Assembly: GCA_003184365.1 (NCBI GenBank) | Contig: NKYR01000007.1 | Span: 62,001 to 126,000 of the forward strand | Length of the DNA: 64,000 bases | Direction of reading: 5' to 3' | Source: Evernia prunastri | Lineage: Eukaryota > Ascomycota > Lecanoromycetes > Lecanorales > Parmeliaceae | In this document: positions 45,904-57,952 of the stretch, one piece after another | How the letters are laid out: the number at the start of each line of letters is the position of its first letter | How positions within the stretch are numbered: position 1 is the first letter of the stretch | Notes under the pieces: generated by a model | Told to the model about the DNA's origin: nothing | The model's database searches: none | What the model saw: the letters and a program-made list of their open reading frames with translations, nothing else | Translations under genes and position numbers: made by a program

Positions 45904-47491
45904 TCAAGAGTCGTGGTCGTGATCTTCGTCCTTTCCAGGCCAAAGGATCTGCTTCTTTACGACAGCACGCGCGTGCGCTATGAATACAAACAGCCACATG
46001 GCGATCTGCATCACCGTTGCCACGCTCGCGGCCCACAAAACGGGTTGGCTGTTAATGGCGGTCCCAATGTCGATGATGGCAATGATGAAGCCGGTATTCG
46101 GGAAAACGAACGACCACCAAGTCTGTATTACCCCAGTTCAGCATGTACACGGACGCGTTCAATGGCTTTGGACTTACAAGATGGAACCTCATCTCTTTGA
46201 TCCCATTGAGCGTAGCGAGTAATGATATGCAGAAAAAGAATAGCGAGAGGGACCAAAGAATAATGGCCAGGAACACAGCCACTACCTTCAGCACTTGGGC
46301 TGTCGGGACCGCAGCAGTGCCCAGGACGAAGGTGTGTGGGAACACCTCAATCGCGGCGTTTGCCATGCCTATGAAAGCCAGGCCGGTAAATGATGGCGGA
46401 CCGACTGAAATGAACATTCCCGGTCTTGTTTCGGGGGACCTGACAGGTTTCGGAGTTAGTTTGGCTTCATCTGAGGCAAGGAACTCGGTTTATAAAGCAG
46501 GTTCTCGGAACACGATGAGACGGCTCGCAACTCGATCATGGTATGATTTCACGAAAATCGCCGGGAAAGAGGCACTTACGGCAGACCGCTCGACATCAGC
46601 CTACCAATATAATTACTGTACATGAATACAGAGATCAGTATTCCAAGGCCTTGAAAGGTAGTCCCAGCTATGAGGATGGGAATCGCTTGGTGCGGGGGCT
46701 GAGATCCCGATATCACAGAAGCGACGGTTCCAGATAACATGACAGGGAATACGGGCAGAATCCATGCAGGGGTCATGGATTGGAGCGTCAGTGGTTTTCC
46801 TGTGAAGAGGAGATGGTACTCTACGCAAATTGTAGAGTCAGCAATGCTCACTCGAGACAAAAAGTGGAATTCCAAGACAACTTGTCCCTGCTCCCGGAGC
46901 ATGTCTTTTCAATGTCGATACCAAACACGAAAGTGACAACTCAGAACAGGACGTACGGAGAATTGCGGTTGTGAAGGTAATGGCCACATAGATCCAGAAA
47001 AGGATCCTAAGGGTTACAACGAGCCAGGGGCCAGTAGAGGGATACCCGTACTTTTGAATGCATGATACGATGGTTGATATGGTGAGGAAGAAGGTCTGGG
47101 TGCAGTGGCCGTCTTGTCAGCGAGTAATGGAGAGCCACTAGAAATACATACTGGGATGAAGAGAGATTCCGTTGGATGATACACAGAGTGGTTGAAAGTT
47201 CCCGGGAACATTATGAAGCGAGCGAGTATGAGAGCTGAGAGAACAACGAATAGAACCAGATCGAATACGAAAACGATGGTCCCAATCGTGAACAAGCCTG
47301 GAAATGTGTGAGGAGTGACTGCTAGTAAGAGAGCTATGCCACCAGTGCTCATGGTTAGTGTGAACCAACTGAGAAGAGTCAGATGAGTATTGGATTGAGC
47401 TTGGTCAGTCTTCAACGTACGCCCATGTAAAGTGATGTAGACGCTCTCTTAATGGTATGGCATCGGGAGGAACCGATTTCTCTTGTGCCAT
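45904..47491 (-). CDS. TDT-family transporter, Mae1-like (malate/C4-dicarboxylate)
   Basis: Plasma-membrane carrier of the tellurite-resistance/dicarboxylate family. Six exons: 47491..47421, 47368..47152, 47095..46957, 46820..46580, 46439..46178 and 46122..45904, 382 residues. About ten hydrophobic segments are visible. Landmarks: LRERLHHFTWAWFTLTMSTG at the N-terminus, HPTESLFIPTFFLTIS at the second joint, MTPAWILPVFPVMLSGTVAS, QGLGILISVFMYSNYIGRLM, RPGMFISVGPPSFTGLAFIG and LTWWSFVFPNTGFIIAIIDI. HPTESLFIP and the conserved phenylalanine-bearing middle favour the Mae1-like malate branch over the sulfite pump Ssu1; the substrate remains inferred. The C-terminus ends in an acidic, His-rich tail (KDEDHDHDS). 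The two introns of 136 and 140 nt are longer than usual here. It is divergent from UBC4 with 666 bases between the start codons. Confidence 0.9.
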
Positions 47492-48157
47492 GTTGACTTT
47501 ATCTTTCAGGAGCGCTTTGATATGGATCTAGCTCGTGGTTCAGGTCGTAATGTCCTTCCTGGCTGTAATTATTCTTGGATAATGGAATCCATCTCGCCCG
47601 CCAGTGAAGCGTTATTGACTCAGACGTGAAGTGTAACAGTATCGGTCACAGAGATAGCAGACAGAACCTGCTCTAAAACGCTGCGTTGCATTTCTTCCCC
47701 AACCCTAGAAAATATGTCGGCAGGGAAGCTAATTGCATATTAGATACTGCACATGGTTCGAGAGGCGCTTTCACAGCTTCTGCTACTCTATATGAAACAT
47801 CAATCCAGCAAGTCCATGGTTGAGGAACTGCTTCGCTCTACAGCATTGCAAGAGTGAAAGATATAAAGTCTATATGAGTATGGAAGTGAAACAATCTGTG
47901 ATCGGCGGATTTTTATAGGCCACTCGCCCAGTTTTGCGTCACTTTTCCGCAGGCTGCGGGCGGAGTGGGGTGGCGTAGAACGCTAACGCACAAGGCTTTG
48001 GCTGCTGACTACCACGAGATCCTACTACCGAACAACTCACCCTCGCATACTACAACAACAACAACAACAACAACAACAACTACAACATCAACTCTCATTT
48101 TCTCTCACATCCACTCTCCATCAGCTCACACCTCACAATAAACACACCTCAAGAAAC
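47492..48157. promoter_or_regulatory. Shared upstream region of the TDT transporter (-) and UBC4 (+)
   Basis: Includes an ACA trinucleotide run (48052..48080) and a pyrimidine/A-rich stretch just before the UBC4 start codon, most likely in its 5' leader. A TATA-like ATATAAAG is at about 47862. Function is inferred from position. Confidence 0.4.
48052..48080 (+). repeat. (ACA)n trinucleotide run
   Basis: About nine uninterrupted ACA units, 78 bases before the UBC4 start codon. CAA/ACA-rich leaders lack secondary structure and are known to suit efficient translation; that link here is inference. Confidence 0.85.
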
Positions 48158-48993
48158 ATGGCTCTCAAGAGAATCAATAAGGAGCTGACAGATCTTGGTC
48201 GGTATGTGAACAGTCCAAGCCATTTCCACCCCAACCCTTGAATCCAGCCTCAAGCCGAAGCAGTCTGCTCGTTGTCAGAGGGAATCCTACTGACCAGGAA
48301 ATTACAGCGATCCTCCCTCTTCATGCTCAGCGGGTCCTATCGGTGATGATCTGGTAGGTCACGTCTTAACCACCTAAAAGCGGAGCAGTCGGTTGCTGTA
48401 CACGTTGCATAGTCCACATAAGTCAAAGGTCATCCGCTAACACTCTTCGCTTCTGGATAGTTTCACTGGCAAGCAACCATCATGGGACCAGTACGTGAAG
48501 CCTTATCGCTGTGCTTCGTTCACATCATCTTTGGCCCATGGCCCCAGTTGTCAAAATGGCGGTGGGTCCGGAGCTGACAAAGAAGTGCAGGGTGATAGCC
48601 CATATTCAGGAGGTGTCTTCTTCCTCGCCATACACTTCCCTACCGACTACCCATTCAAGCCTCCCAAGGTCAACTTCACCACGCGCATCTACCACCCAAA
48701 CATCAATTCCAACGGTAGCATATGCCTCGACATCCTGCGAGACCAGTGGAGCCCAGCCTTGACCATCTCAAAAGGTACGGCAAAGTTTATCCCTCTCTTG
48801 CGCTGTGGGATTTCCAATCTGTTCGAGCTTGGGGCTAATGCTATACGTTCCAGTGCTTCTTTCTATCTGCTCCATGCTCACGGACCCCAATCCCGATGAT
48901 CCTTTGGTACCTGAGATCGCCCATGTTTACAAGACCGACCGTCCGAGGTACGAATCAACCGCGAGGGAATGGACTAGGAAATATGCCATCTAG
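48158..48993 (+). CDS. ubc4: Ubiquitin-conjugating enzyme E2 (UBC4/UBC5 class)
   Basis: Short-lived-protein E2 that passes ubiquitin from E1 to many E3 ligases. Five exons: 48158..48201, 48308..48353, 48461..48490, 48591..48774 and 48854..48993, exactly 147 residues, the class length. Sequence is nearly that of the family throughout: MALKRINKELTDLGRDPPSS, FHWQATIMGPGDSPYSGGVF, YPFKPPKVNFTTRIYHPNIN, SNGSICLDILRDQWSPALTI with the active-site cysteine at residue 85, and YESTAREWTRKYAI at the end. The third exon is only 30 nt. The introns are 79-107 nt, longer than the window average. The leader carries an ACA run. Very high confidence. Confidence 0.98.
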
Positions 48994-49707
48994 AGAGGGG
49001 CATGGGAGTGGGATATGATGGTTTATCACATTAGGCCTCGGCCAGCTTATGTTCTCTTTATGTGGATCACTCGTCGGGGGAGGGCTAGTCCAAAGCATAT
49101 CTCAGGAAAGCATTATCAACAACAAGCAATAAAGGGTCTCGATTTTCTTTTGTCCACAGCCTCAGCGGTAGCTCGCAGCAACGAGCTCGGTTCAATGGCT
49201 TTTCTTGTCTATGCATGCATGCAGGCCACGAAACCAGCCGGGGTGTTAGGACTGTACCTAAGGTAGCAATGTTCATCGTTGCATGTTCTCCTTCCACTTG
49301 ACTTGTGCCGTGAACATTGTCGTAGACAGCCAAAAGCTGATACGCTGCAGTCCCGATCGGCGCAGTCTCCCTGAAATCCTACCTTGGCATCATTTAACTG
49401 ATTGAGAAGGTACCAAAACCGGGAATATGTCCATTGAAGCAGGCGCTATCCCCAGGGATCGGAACGTTCCTGTGGGCGCTAGATCTCCATCAGCTTCTTT
49501 GAACCTCGCGCCTTCCCTCCAAGGTTTCATTTACACCTAACCCCCCTTTCCTCCCACATCCTACTCTGCCTTCATTCATCAAACCTGCACATCAGCGTTT
49601 GGTACTACTTCTAACCACCATTCTCGAGAGATCGTACTTTATTCACATTGCGGCCTACGTTGAGCGAATGTTCCATCGCTCTCAATCTTGAACGCCTTCC
49701 TTGCAGC
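48994..49707. other. Intergenic between UBC4 and the Nox gene
   Basis: No gene recognised. TGTACCTAAGGTAGC occurs at about 49254, similar to elements at 35.6 kb. The last 250 bases are pyrimidine-rich, as expected of a promoter and leader. Confidence 0.4.
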
Positions 49708-51543
49708 ATGTCGGACCCAAGCGGTGACCTCTCCGAGAAGCGTGAAAAGTCCACCCTGACTCCATTGTCCAGTATGTTGATGTCCAACGACGTAGCCATC
49801 GAACAGACACCCACATCAGAGGAGAACGCTGGAATTGGTCACTGGATGGTAGCCACAGGCATTGGCTACCTCCTTCAAGCCACATTCGCACTCCTCCACG
49901 GCCTGATCTTCTCTTACGGCTTCTGGGTTTCCTACGCAAAGACTCACCTTAGCTTCGCCAAATCCAACTTCGAAATTATCTTATCCGTGGCGAACGCTGG
50001 TGCTTTGGTCTTCTACTTCGATCTCGCCGTTCTCATTTTTCCAGTGTGCCAGACACTGACCTCAATCCTCAGACGGACCCCTTTGAGTGCTAGCATCCAT
50101 CATGATACAAGCATGTTCCTTCATAAGATGGTAGGCTGGTACTTGGTTTTCTTTGCCTCTGTGCACACAGTTGGCCATTGCGTCAACTTTGCCTTGCTCG
50201 CTACGAAGAATGACAAGAGCTCCAAGGGCTTTCTTGTCCTTAGTTTCGGCACCATCCCGGGGTGGTCTGGATACGTGATGTTCATAACCCTTGTACTCAT
50301 TGCCATTACCTCACTCAAGGGATTCCGGCTTGCAAACTTCGAACGATTCTATTACACCCATCTTCTATTCGTTCCTTTCTTCGTCATGTTGTCTGTGCAC
50401 GGTCTCTGCTGCATGGGTAAGGAAGACGAGTGGCCAAGTTGTGCCAGCATATGCCGCGTCAGATACGGTCCCATTTGGCAATGGTGGATGTACGGGGGAT
50501 TCGGCTTTCTCCTGGCGGAGAGAATAAAGAGAGAAGTCGTTGGAAAATACAAGACCTACATATCGAAGGTCATTCGGCACCCCTGCAATGTGGTCGAGAT
50601 CCAGATCAAGAAGGATAAGACCAGGATGAAGATTGGGCAGGTTTGTTTTCAATGTTTTTTGCAAGATCTGGTACTGATGCTTGGCCTAGTACATTTATCT
50701 CTGCTGCCCTGAAGTCTCTCTTTGGCAACACCGTCCCTTCCTGCTCACCAGCGCTGCTGAGGAGGATTTTTTGTCTGTCCATATCCATTGCACTAGCGAC
50801 TTCACCAGTTCCATAGCTGCATCAATCGGGTGCGACTTCGAGCATCGAGAGGAAGCAAAAGATGTTCTCACGTCTAAGGTGGTCAGCCTTGATCAGAACG
50901 CTGCCATACTGGACGTTGATCCTACCATTCGAAGGCCTCTGCCGCGGGTGTTCATTGATGGACCTTTTGGCGGCGCTTGGGAAGACATTTTTGACTACGA
51001 GATCGCAGTCCTAATAGGAGCTGGAACAGGAATTATGCCTTTCGCTTCAATCCTCAAGAGCATATGGTACCGAATGAACTACCCTCACCAGAAAATCTCT
51101 CTCAGGAAGATCTACTTTTTCTGGGTTTGTCGCGACATTGGGTCCTTCGAATGGTTCGTGTCATTGCTCAGGGCAATCGAAGCGCGAGATATGGACAGCC
51201 ACATAGAGATACACATGGCAAGTTAATTCTTCCTCTGGCAATATCAGATGGCTGACTCGACTAGTACCTTACTGGTAAGACCCAACCTCAGGCAGCCCTG
51301 GACGTCGTCAGCGAAGATACCTTTGCAAAGCAGCGCACCGTCACAGGGCTGCGGACACCGACAGTTTTTGGTAGGCCTCATTGGGACGCCGTCTTCGAGT
51401 CCATCCGCAATCTACACTCTTCTCCAGAGAAGGTGGGTGTCTTTTTCTCCGGACCTCCGCTAATGGGACGCCAACTCCGTGTCTGCTGCAACAAGCACTC
51501 TAAGGATGATTTTACCTTCGTGTGGAGGAAGGGGAACTTCTGA
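49708..51543 (+). CDS. NADPH oxidase, Nox/gp91phox family
   Basis: Membrane flavocytochrome that passes electrons from NADPH through FAD and two haems to oxygen, giving superoxide for signalling and differentiation. Three exons: 49708..50640, 50690..51217 and 51265..51543, 579 residues. Six or so membrane segments contain the haem histidine pairs: FLHKMVGWYLVFFASVHTVG (about residues 139-160) and FYYTHLLFVPFFVMLSVHGL (about 216-235), each 13-14 apart. Then come KKDKTRMKIGQYIYLCCPEV and HRPFLLTSA (FAD), VFIDGPFGGAWEDIFDYEIA, GAGTGIMPFASILKSIWYR (NADPH) and GVFFSGPP near the end. No EF-hand is present, so it is not NoxC-like; it differs enough from NoxA/NoxB as I know them that I leave the subclass open. 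The last intron starts with GC (ATG|GCAAGT) and ends CTAG; it is required for HMYLTGKTQPQ. Confidence 0.92.
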
Positions 51544-52133
51544 GCTGGCGGTGAGCTCTGTTGTTGAGTGCCGCCGAGTGGGAAACCACACGGGGCTGTC
51601 AAGGAATCAAGTATCGCTTTGAACGTACAACAGAGAGCTTACAGGGTATATTTGTCGAACCTGTGTATTGTAATTGGCTTCTGAGCTTCAACGAATGCAT
51701 ATAGATTACCTTAGCAACTTGTTAAAATGGTCAACTGTAGGTATGAGAATACAGCGAAAGTCATGCTACACTTTCCATAGGGAATGCTTCTTTTACATGG
51801 CAAAAACTATTCTGGACAGAAAGAGCCAAAAATTGAAGCTCCCCTATGCATAAATTTGCTCCTCTGATACATCTTTCAAATGCTCGGACCTCATTCCGCG
51901 CTTACATAAATCCATAGAGTACTTGTACTCGTAGGGCTGAAAGGAAGCTTTGGCATGCGCCTCGGGCATGGCAGCTATTCATTCCTTCAACACGCTTCAA
52001 AACAACACATTACTTCATCCAGCGCCTCAAGGCCTTCACTGTCTCCTCGTAACAATTTTCTACCTTATGCTCGCCTTAAGTTGTGCGTATATGTGGTGGT
52101 TCACGGTTTCAGGGAGATGAAATTTAGCACGAC
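51544..52133. other. Intergenic between the Nox gene and CFT2
   Basis: No gene or repeat recognised. It should hold the 3' flank of the Nox gene and the CFT2 promoter. Confidence 0.4.
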
Positions 52134-55100
52134 ATGTTTCAATTCACGCCCCTCTTCGGAGCTCAGTCCAATTCGCCGGCATCTCAGTCTTTGTTGGAAT
52201 TAGATGGAGGAGTCAAAGTTCTCATAGACGTTGGATGGGACGGAGATTTCGATGTGGGGAAGTTGAAGGCTCTCGAGAGGTAGGTCACTTGCAAGGAGAT
52301 TGGATCCATCGAAGCCAGCGCTCTGGTCTACGAGTGACGCGGTATCCATGCTTGTATTCTATATACACGAACAAATACAATCAAAGTCTTTACATTCAAT
52401 ACCCGCACATTAGAATCAATGCCGTGTGCGTGCTGTTGACTGACAGCCTCTGGTATAGACATGTGTCTTCACTATCCATCATTCTCCTCACCCATGCGAC
52501 CCCAGCTCACATAGCAGCTTTCGCTCATTGCTGCAAGCATATACCATTATTTACGCAAATACCAATTTATGCTACATCACCCGTCATCTCTCTTGGCCGC
52601 ACGCTTTTACAAGACATTTACTCTTCTACGCCTCTTGCTTCGACGATAATACCTCAAAGCTCTCTCAGAGATAGCTCCTTCAACTACTCGACATTGAGTG
52701 CGGAAAGCTTCCCCCAGATCCTTCTACAACCACCTACGTCCGAAGAGATAGCCTCCTACTTCGCCCTCATCCATCCGCTCAAATACTCTCAACCTCACCA
52801 GCCTCTGCCGTCGCCTTTCTCGCCACCACTCAACGACTTGACCATTACCGCTTACAATGCAGGACACACGCTGGGGGGCACGATATGGAGCATACGGCAT
52901 GGCATGGAATCGATCGTCTACGCGGTGGACTGGAATCAAGCTCGAGAGAATGTGCTCGCTGGCGCTGCTTGGCTCGGAGGGTCTGGTGGCGGAGGCGCCG
53001 AGGTTATCACAGAGCTTCACAAGCCTACAGCCATGATATGCAGTGCAAGAGGAGCGGAAAAGAACGCTATTGCAGGCGGCCGAAAAAAGCGAGATGATAT
53101 GCTTCTGGACTTGATACGTGTTACTGTTGCCAAGGGAGGGACCGTTCTGATCCCCACGGATACTAGCGCAAGAGTGCTCGAGTTGGCTTATATTCTGGAA
53201 CAAGCATGGCGGAAAGAGTACTCGGACACGGCGAGCGACAGCCCGTTGAAGAAGGCAAAGCTTTACCTGGCAAGTAGGAATGTTGGCGCTACAATGAGAT
53301 ACGCGCGAAGCATGCTTGAGTGGATGGACGAGGGTGTTGCCCGGGAGCTCGAAAACGAGCACAGCAACAGTAGCAATCGACAGCATAAGCGAAACACTAG
53401 CAAGCAAGCGCCAAGTCAGGACACCACAGGGCAGTCATCAGGCAAATCAAGTACTCCTTTCGATTTCAAGTACTTGAAACTTCTCGAGCACCGCAAGCGG
53501 GTCGAGAAAATGATGTCGACCAAAGCCCCTAGGGTTATCCTCGCCAGCGATAGCTCCCTCGAATGGGGCTTTTCAAAGGAGATCTTACAGCACATCGCAT
53601 CCGATCCCGCAAATCTACTCATCCTTACTGAAGACTATGGTCACGAGAGCTGCGATAATGAGCTCAAGGATGGTCTTCAAGATACGCTATTGAAATGGTA
53701 CCAAGAGCGGAGAGACGGTGTGGCCATGGAGACTGGACAGGATGGCCAGAACCTTGAACAAGTTTACGCAGGCGGCCGAAGACTCCATTTCAAGGATGCT
53801 AGAAGCGTACCTCTAGAAGGGAAGGAATTGTTGATCTACCAGCAGTATCTTGCATCGCAGAGGCAAAGCTTTTCACGTTTGAGCAACGGGACAGCTTTGG
53901 AAGCCTCGGCTGATGCCGTTGATGAAACGTCATCCACAAGCTCTTCTTCCTCCGAGGAGTCGGATCCAGAGCGGCAAGGGAAAGCTCTCAACACCACCGC
54001 CAAGACTGCGCGCTTCAATCGCAACAAGACGGAGCCGGGAAAGGAAGTAGTTGGTGTTAACGTATTGCTGCGTCAGCCTGGAGTGTACGATTACGACGTA
54101 CGCGGCAAGAAAGGAAGAGAGCAGATGTTTCCATTCGTCAACAAGCGGCGACGAGGTGATGATTTCGGCGATCTGATCAGGCCTGAAGATTATCTTCGGG
54201 CTGAGGAACGGGATGAAATCGACGGCCAAGATATGCGAGGTCATAACCCTCGGAAGCAGGAAGCTTTCGGGCAGAAGCGAAAATGGCAAGACTCGGGCTT
54301 ACAGGGCGACAGCGGACGACCGGCCGATGGACCGAACAAAAGGAGGCAACCAGCAATGCCTTCTGGTGTTGAAGCGCTGGCCAATGGTACCGGTGCCTCC
54401 ATCGTTAACGGTCGCGCAGGAGTGGAGGAGGACGACTCGCTTGGCGAGTCGGACGATGAGCCAGAAGAGCTTGCGGCGGGGCCTTCAAAGGTCACATTCG
54501 AAAGTCAAACCCTTGAAGCAAATCTGAAGATTGCTTGCGTTGACTTCGCAGGACTTCACGACCAGCGAAGTCTGACAAACCTCATTCCTCTGATAGGACC
54601 GAAAAAATTAATACTCATTTCTGGGAATGCTTCGGAGATAAGGTTCCTTGCGGACGACAGCAGACAGAAGCTTAAGACTGAGGCGGTGGACGATAGCGGC
54701 AAGAACGTTGACTCCGTTTCTACTCCTCTCAACGGCCAAACCATCGATGCGAGTGTAGATACCAACGCTTGGACTGTCAAGCTCAGCGAAGCTCTCGTTC
54801 GGCGCCTCCAGTGGCAGAACGTGAAGGGCCGAAGCGTCGTCACCTTGATGGGTCGTTTAGCCGCTACTACACTTGATGAAGCAGCAGCGGATCCTAGCAG
54901 TAGGAAGAAGCTCAAGCTGCTCAGCGACGAGAAGGAGGAGTCGAAGCCCGATGATGTTGCAGCAGCATCGGAAAAGGCACCTGAGCTTGCACCTACGCTT
55001 GATGTTTTACCTGCGAGTCTGGTGGCTGCTACGCGTTCCGTGGCTCAGCCCCTACATGTAGGCGACTTACGGCTGGCAGATCTCCGAAAGATTTTACAGT

Positions 55101-55306
55101 CCACGGGACACAGTGCAGAATTCCGAGGCGAAGGAACGCTTCTGATTGATGGTCTTGTCGCAGTGCGCAAATCCGGCAGTGGAAAAGTAGAAGTTGAGGG
55201 TGGCGGTCTGAGTCTACCTGAGCCACGGACCCGAACTTTGGAGGGGTCATTTTATGCAGTCAAGAGGAAGATTTACGACGGCTTAGCTGTCATTGCCGGA
55301 GGCTAA
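52134..55306 (+). CDS. cft2: Cleavage and polyadenylation factor subunit 2 (CFT2/CPSF100)
   Basis: Subunit of the nuclear mRNA 3'-end processing machinery, the inactive partner of the CPSF73 endonuclease. Two exons, 52134..52279 and 52459..55306, 997 residues. The short first exon encodes the family start MFQFTPLFGAQSNSPASQSL, then LELDGGVKVLIDVGWDGDFD. After the 179-nt intron come LSIILLTHATPAHIAAFAHC, where the active metallo-beta-lactamase would have HxHxDH but this class does not, then GRTLLQDIYSSTPLAS, GHTLGGTIWSI, the beta-CASP region (IPTDTSARVLELAYILEQAW, PRVILASDSSLEWGFSKEIL) and a long acidic, low-complexity insert before the C-terminal NLIPLIGPKKLILISGNA. The second exon's frame stays open through the intron into the first exon, so a naive single-exon call would miss the true N-terminus. 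Confidence 0.95.
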
Positions 55307-55972
55307 TTCAGGCAACCGCTGCCTCCCTAAGTGTTCTTCCTTCTTTCTGACTGTGTTGTAACAGGCGGCTACGGAGCGACAGAATTTGTTCGAAATATTG
55401 CATGGCGCTTTCGGAGCGAATAGAGAGTTGTTTGATCCGTGATAGGAAAACCCGAGGATGGGTAAAACAGGAAACAGTGAAGCCGCCGCTGTGGCAAACA
55501 CTCAAACTTAAGCGCTTCATCTACACCAATAATTGGGCCGTCCTCCGAGCTCTTCCACTATCTGGACCGAACCACCTTTCCAATTTTGACTCCAGTTCTA
55601 AAAGTGTGTTAACAGTTTGAGAATGTGTTAAGCAATAATGCCGCTCGTTTCATCACGGGCTCGCAGAAGGCTCTCCCACCCAATGATGTACGCAAAACAT
55701 GAGCGAAAGGTTTCGGTGGCTTGAGTCCAATCGTTTACAATGCTGCCTTTGCTACGACTCCTGGCCGCCTTGCTTTGGTATATATATGTATGTCCCCATC
55801 ACCTCTGCCCATCTCCTCCAAAACATTCTTCAAGATCAATCCATACAGTCTACGATCCATCAGCCAAGACTACCTTATCACTGTTCCGTCCCCACTTCTT
55901 GCACAAAAATACCTCCTTCTGCTCTCTTCTCCCCTCTAGACCGTTCTTTATACCATCATCACCATCCTTAAA
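55307..55972. other. Intergenic, nothing recognised
   Basis: The last 250 bases are pyrimidine-rich (CCTCCAAAACATTC .. CTTCTGCTCTCTTCTCCCCTC), fitting a promoter and leader. No gene found. Confidence 0.4.
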
Positions 55973-56748
55973 ATGCCCGAAGAAACTAGGTACTTCACTT
56001 TGAGCGGCAATGTCCCCAATGGCGGGGTCCCTCCAGGCAGAATGTTCGTCTCTGTAGCGGGCCTGCCACCTGCACCCAACCTTGGCCCTCACCCCTTCAC
56101 TCCAGGACCCTTCAGCAACGCATACGGTCCTCCGCCTCCATACCATGGGCCGCAAGACAATGGTAAGTTCCCCAACGTGCCGACAGTCCACAAGTGCTGA
56201 GCTGTGATACAGCCCAGGGCCGCGGATACCCACCGTACCATCCGACCATGCACCCAGGACCTCCTCCTCCAGGACCACCGCCTCCGGGACCACCTCCACC
56301 TCGGGTTGCTCCTCCATCTCCGCCAGCGCCAGCCGCACCGAGGTCAACTGGTCCAGCGTACGAGCCACCGGGACAGTACATGGATGGCCACATGCTGCAT
56401 GGTGACGGCTGGTCCTACATCACACCGAGCGAACACACAATGATCCATTTCTTGGGTGACGGGACTCGTCCCTGTGACGCTCGCGACGGCTACTACCCGC
56501 ACCAATTCGGGTTCACCAAACACAAGGTCCCGACCATGATGACGGTGAAGGAACTCATCGCGGGACTCGGTGCGCCGGCGGGAGACGGATTCGGCATCAC
56601 GGAGATGGAGGAAATGGGAGACTGTCGCTTCACGGCCGGGGCGACCATCACGCAGGGGAGTGAGGAGGCGAAAAAGACGTTGAGGGATGTTGGGTGGACG
56701 CAGAGGAGGAGTGAAGCCGCGCCGATATGGATCGTGGTGAAGAGGTAG
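55973..56748 (+). CDS. Small proline-rich protein with a C-terminal globular region, function unknown
   Basis: Two exons, 55973..56162 and 56213..56748, across a 50-nt intron with GTAAGT donor and TACAG acceptor, give 241 residues. The first half is Pro/Gly-rich (PPGRMFVSVAGLPPAPNLGP, then repeats of PGPPPP and PRVAPPSPPAPAAPRS), likely disordered. From about residue 135 a more ordered part begins: DGWSYITPSEHTMIHFLGDG, HQFGFTKHKVPTMMTVKELI, AGLGAPAGDGFGITEMEEMG and WTQRRSEAAPIWIVVKR. The last part has a conserved look (Trp at the end of each element, a TVKELI helix), but I cannot name the family. No signal peptide or membrane segment. The second exon's frame is also open on other strands because of the high GC content, so the chosen frame rests on the splice and the N-terminal ATG. 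Confidence 0.8.
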
Positions 56749-56800
56749 GGCGAGTCACGCGGGTGTAGGAGTTTGGGTTTGAGACTTGGTAGGGTCTTTG

Positions 56801-56820
56801 TTGGTTGGTTGGTTGGTTGG
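56801..56820. repeat. (TTGG)5
   Basis: Five perfect TTGG units about 50 bases downstream of the preceding gene's stop codon. Confidence 0.9.
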
Positions 56821-57390
56821 TCGGTATGGTACATTGTACTGGGAGTTGTCTGGCCTTTGATAGTGGCAAAGTGATTTGAGGAGTTTACTGGAGTTTTCGG
56901 CTGGCCCATTTTCCGTGAACTTTATGCATGTGTTGTTCTTTGCGAGTTATTATCTTATTTGCTTTATGAGCTAGCTTCAGATGCAGATAGGGAACTATAC
57001 ACTGGGAACCTTTTCCTTTCCTTTCTTTTACCTTTCCATTTACTTCTGTCTGTGGCTAAGATGGACAATTGCTCTGTATTAGTAAGAGCATGTAGCAAGA
57101 GCTCAGCCCATGCATGAAGGCAGTCTCATAGGTTTCCCAAATCACACAGAGCGCTTCCCGGTAAACGGGGACGATTGTGACAAAAGAAGCTTGAGTGCTT
57201 TCTTTCGAGATGAATGAAGGCCTACCCTGTCGGGGGAAAGAAAATTTGGCGTGTCCAGTGTGCCACTGGATGCATGAACATTAGTTTGCTCGATTCTGAC
57301 CCTGACCAAAAGGAGGCTACCCGGGACAGTGGCATAGGCTTCAGAAGATTTCAAGGCTTTTGCACTCGACGAAGTACGAAATACTAGTAG

Positions 57391-57429
57391 GAAGTATGAA
57401 GTATGAAGTATGAAGTATGAAGTGTGAAG
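57391..57429. repeat. Tandem 7-base repeat (GAAGTAT), about five copies
   Basis: Four exact GAAGTAT units, one variant (GAAGTGT) and a partial sixth. Intergenic. Confidence 0.9.
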
Positions 57430-57659
57430 GAATTGTCTGCAGCGTGCAGCCTGCAGCGATAAGAGCAGTAGCCAGACTTTTGTGAGCACGGGTTACATGG
57501 ACGCTCTTCTTGTTTCTGCCGAAATTCCTTTCCAACGACGATGGCTCGATGGCATGATGGCAAGATCGGAGAGAAAAGTAAAAAGACTGAATGCATAAGA
57601 GAAAATACCATTGAGATCAGCGAATGATAAAAATTCAAGTAACATTCAAAGAATATTGT

Positions 57660-57674
57660 ATTATTATTATTATT
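57660..57674. repeat. (ATT)n run
   Basis: Five ATT units, followed by a second, shorter TTA-rich piece. Confidence 0.85.
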
Positions 57675-57952
57675 AATTATTACAACAATCCAAGGGTTTT
57701 TGGCTCTCGGAAAAGTCGGCTTGGGCAATGCAATGGTGAATGGGAATCTGATAGTCGGATGGACTTGCCAAAGGGAGTAAGGATGGCAACATCATGAACT
57801 AAGGTAAGCTATCTTTTATCTTTCCCAAACTGTCGGGCCGCATATGTGAGCGAGGAGGATGAAGATGATGCGAATAATACACACTGGATACATACTGAAT
57901 ACATAACGTACATAATACGTACTTTACATACCTACTCTCCTCTCCTCTCTTG

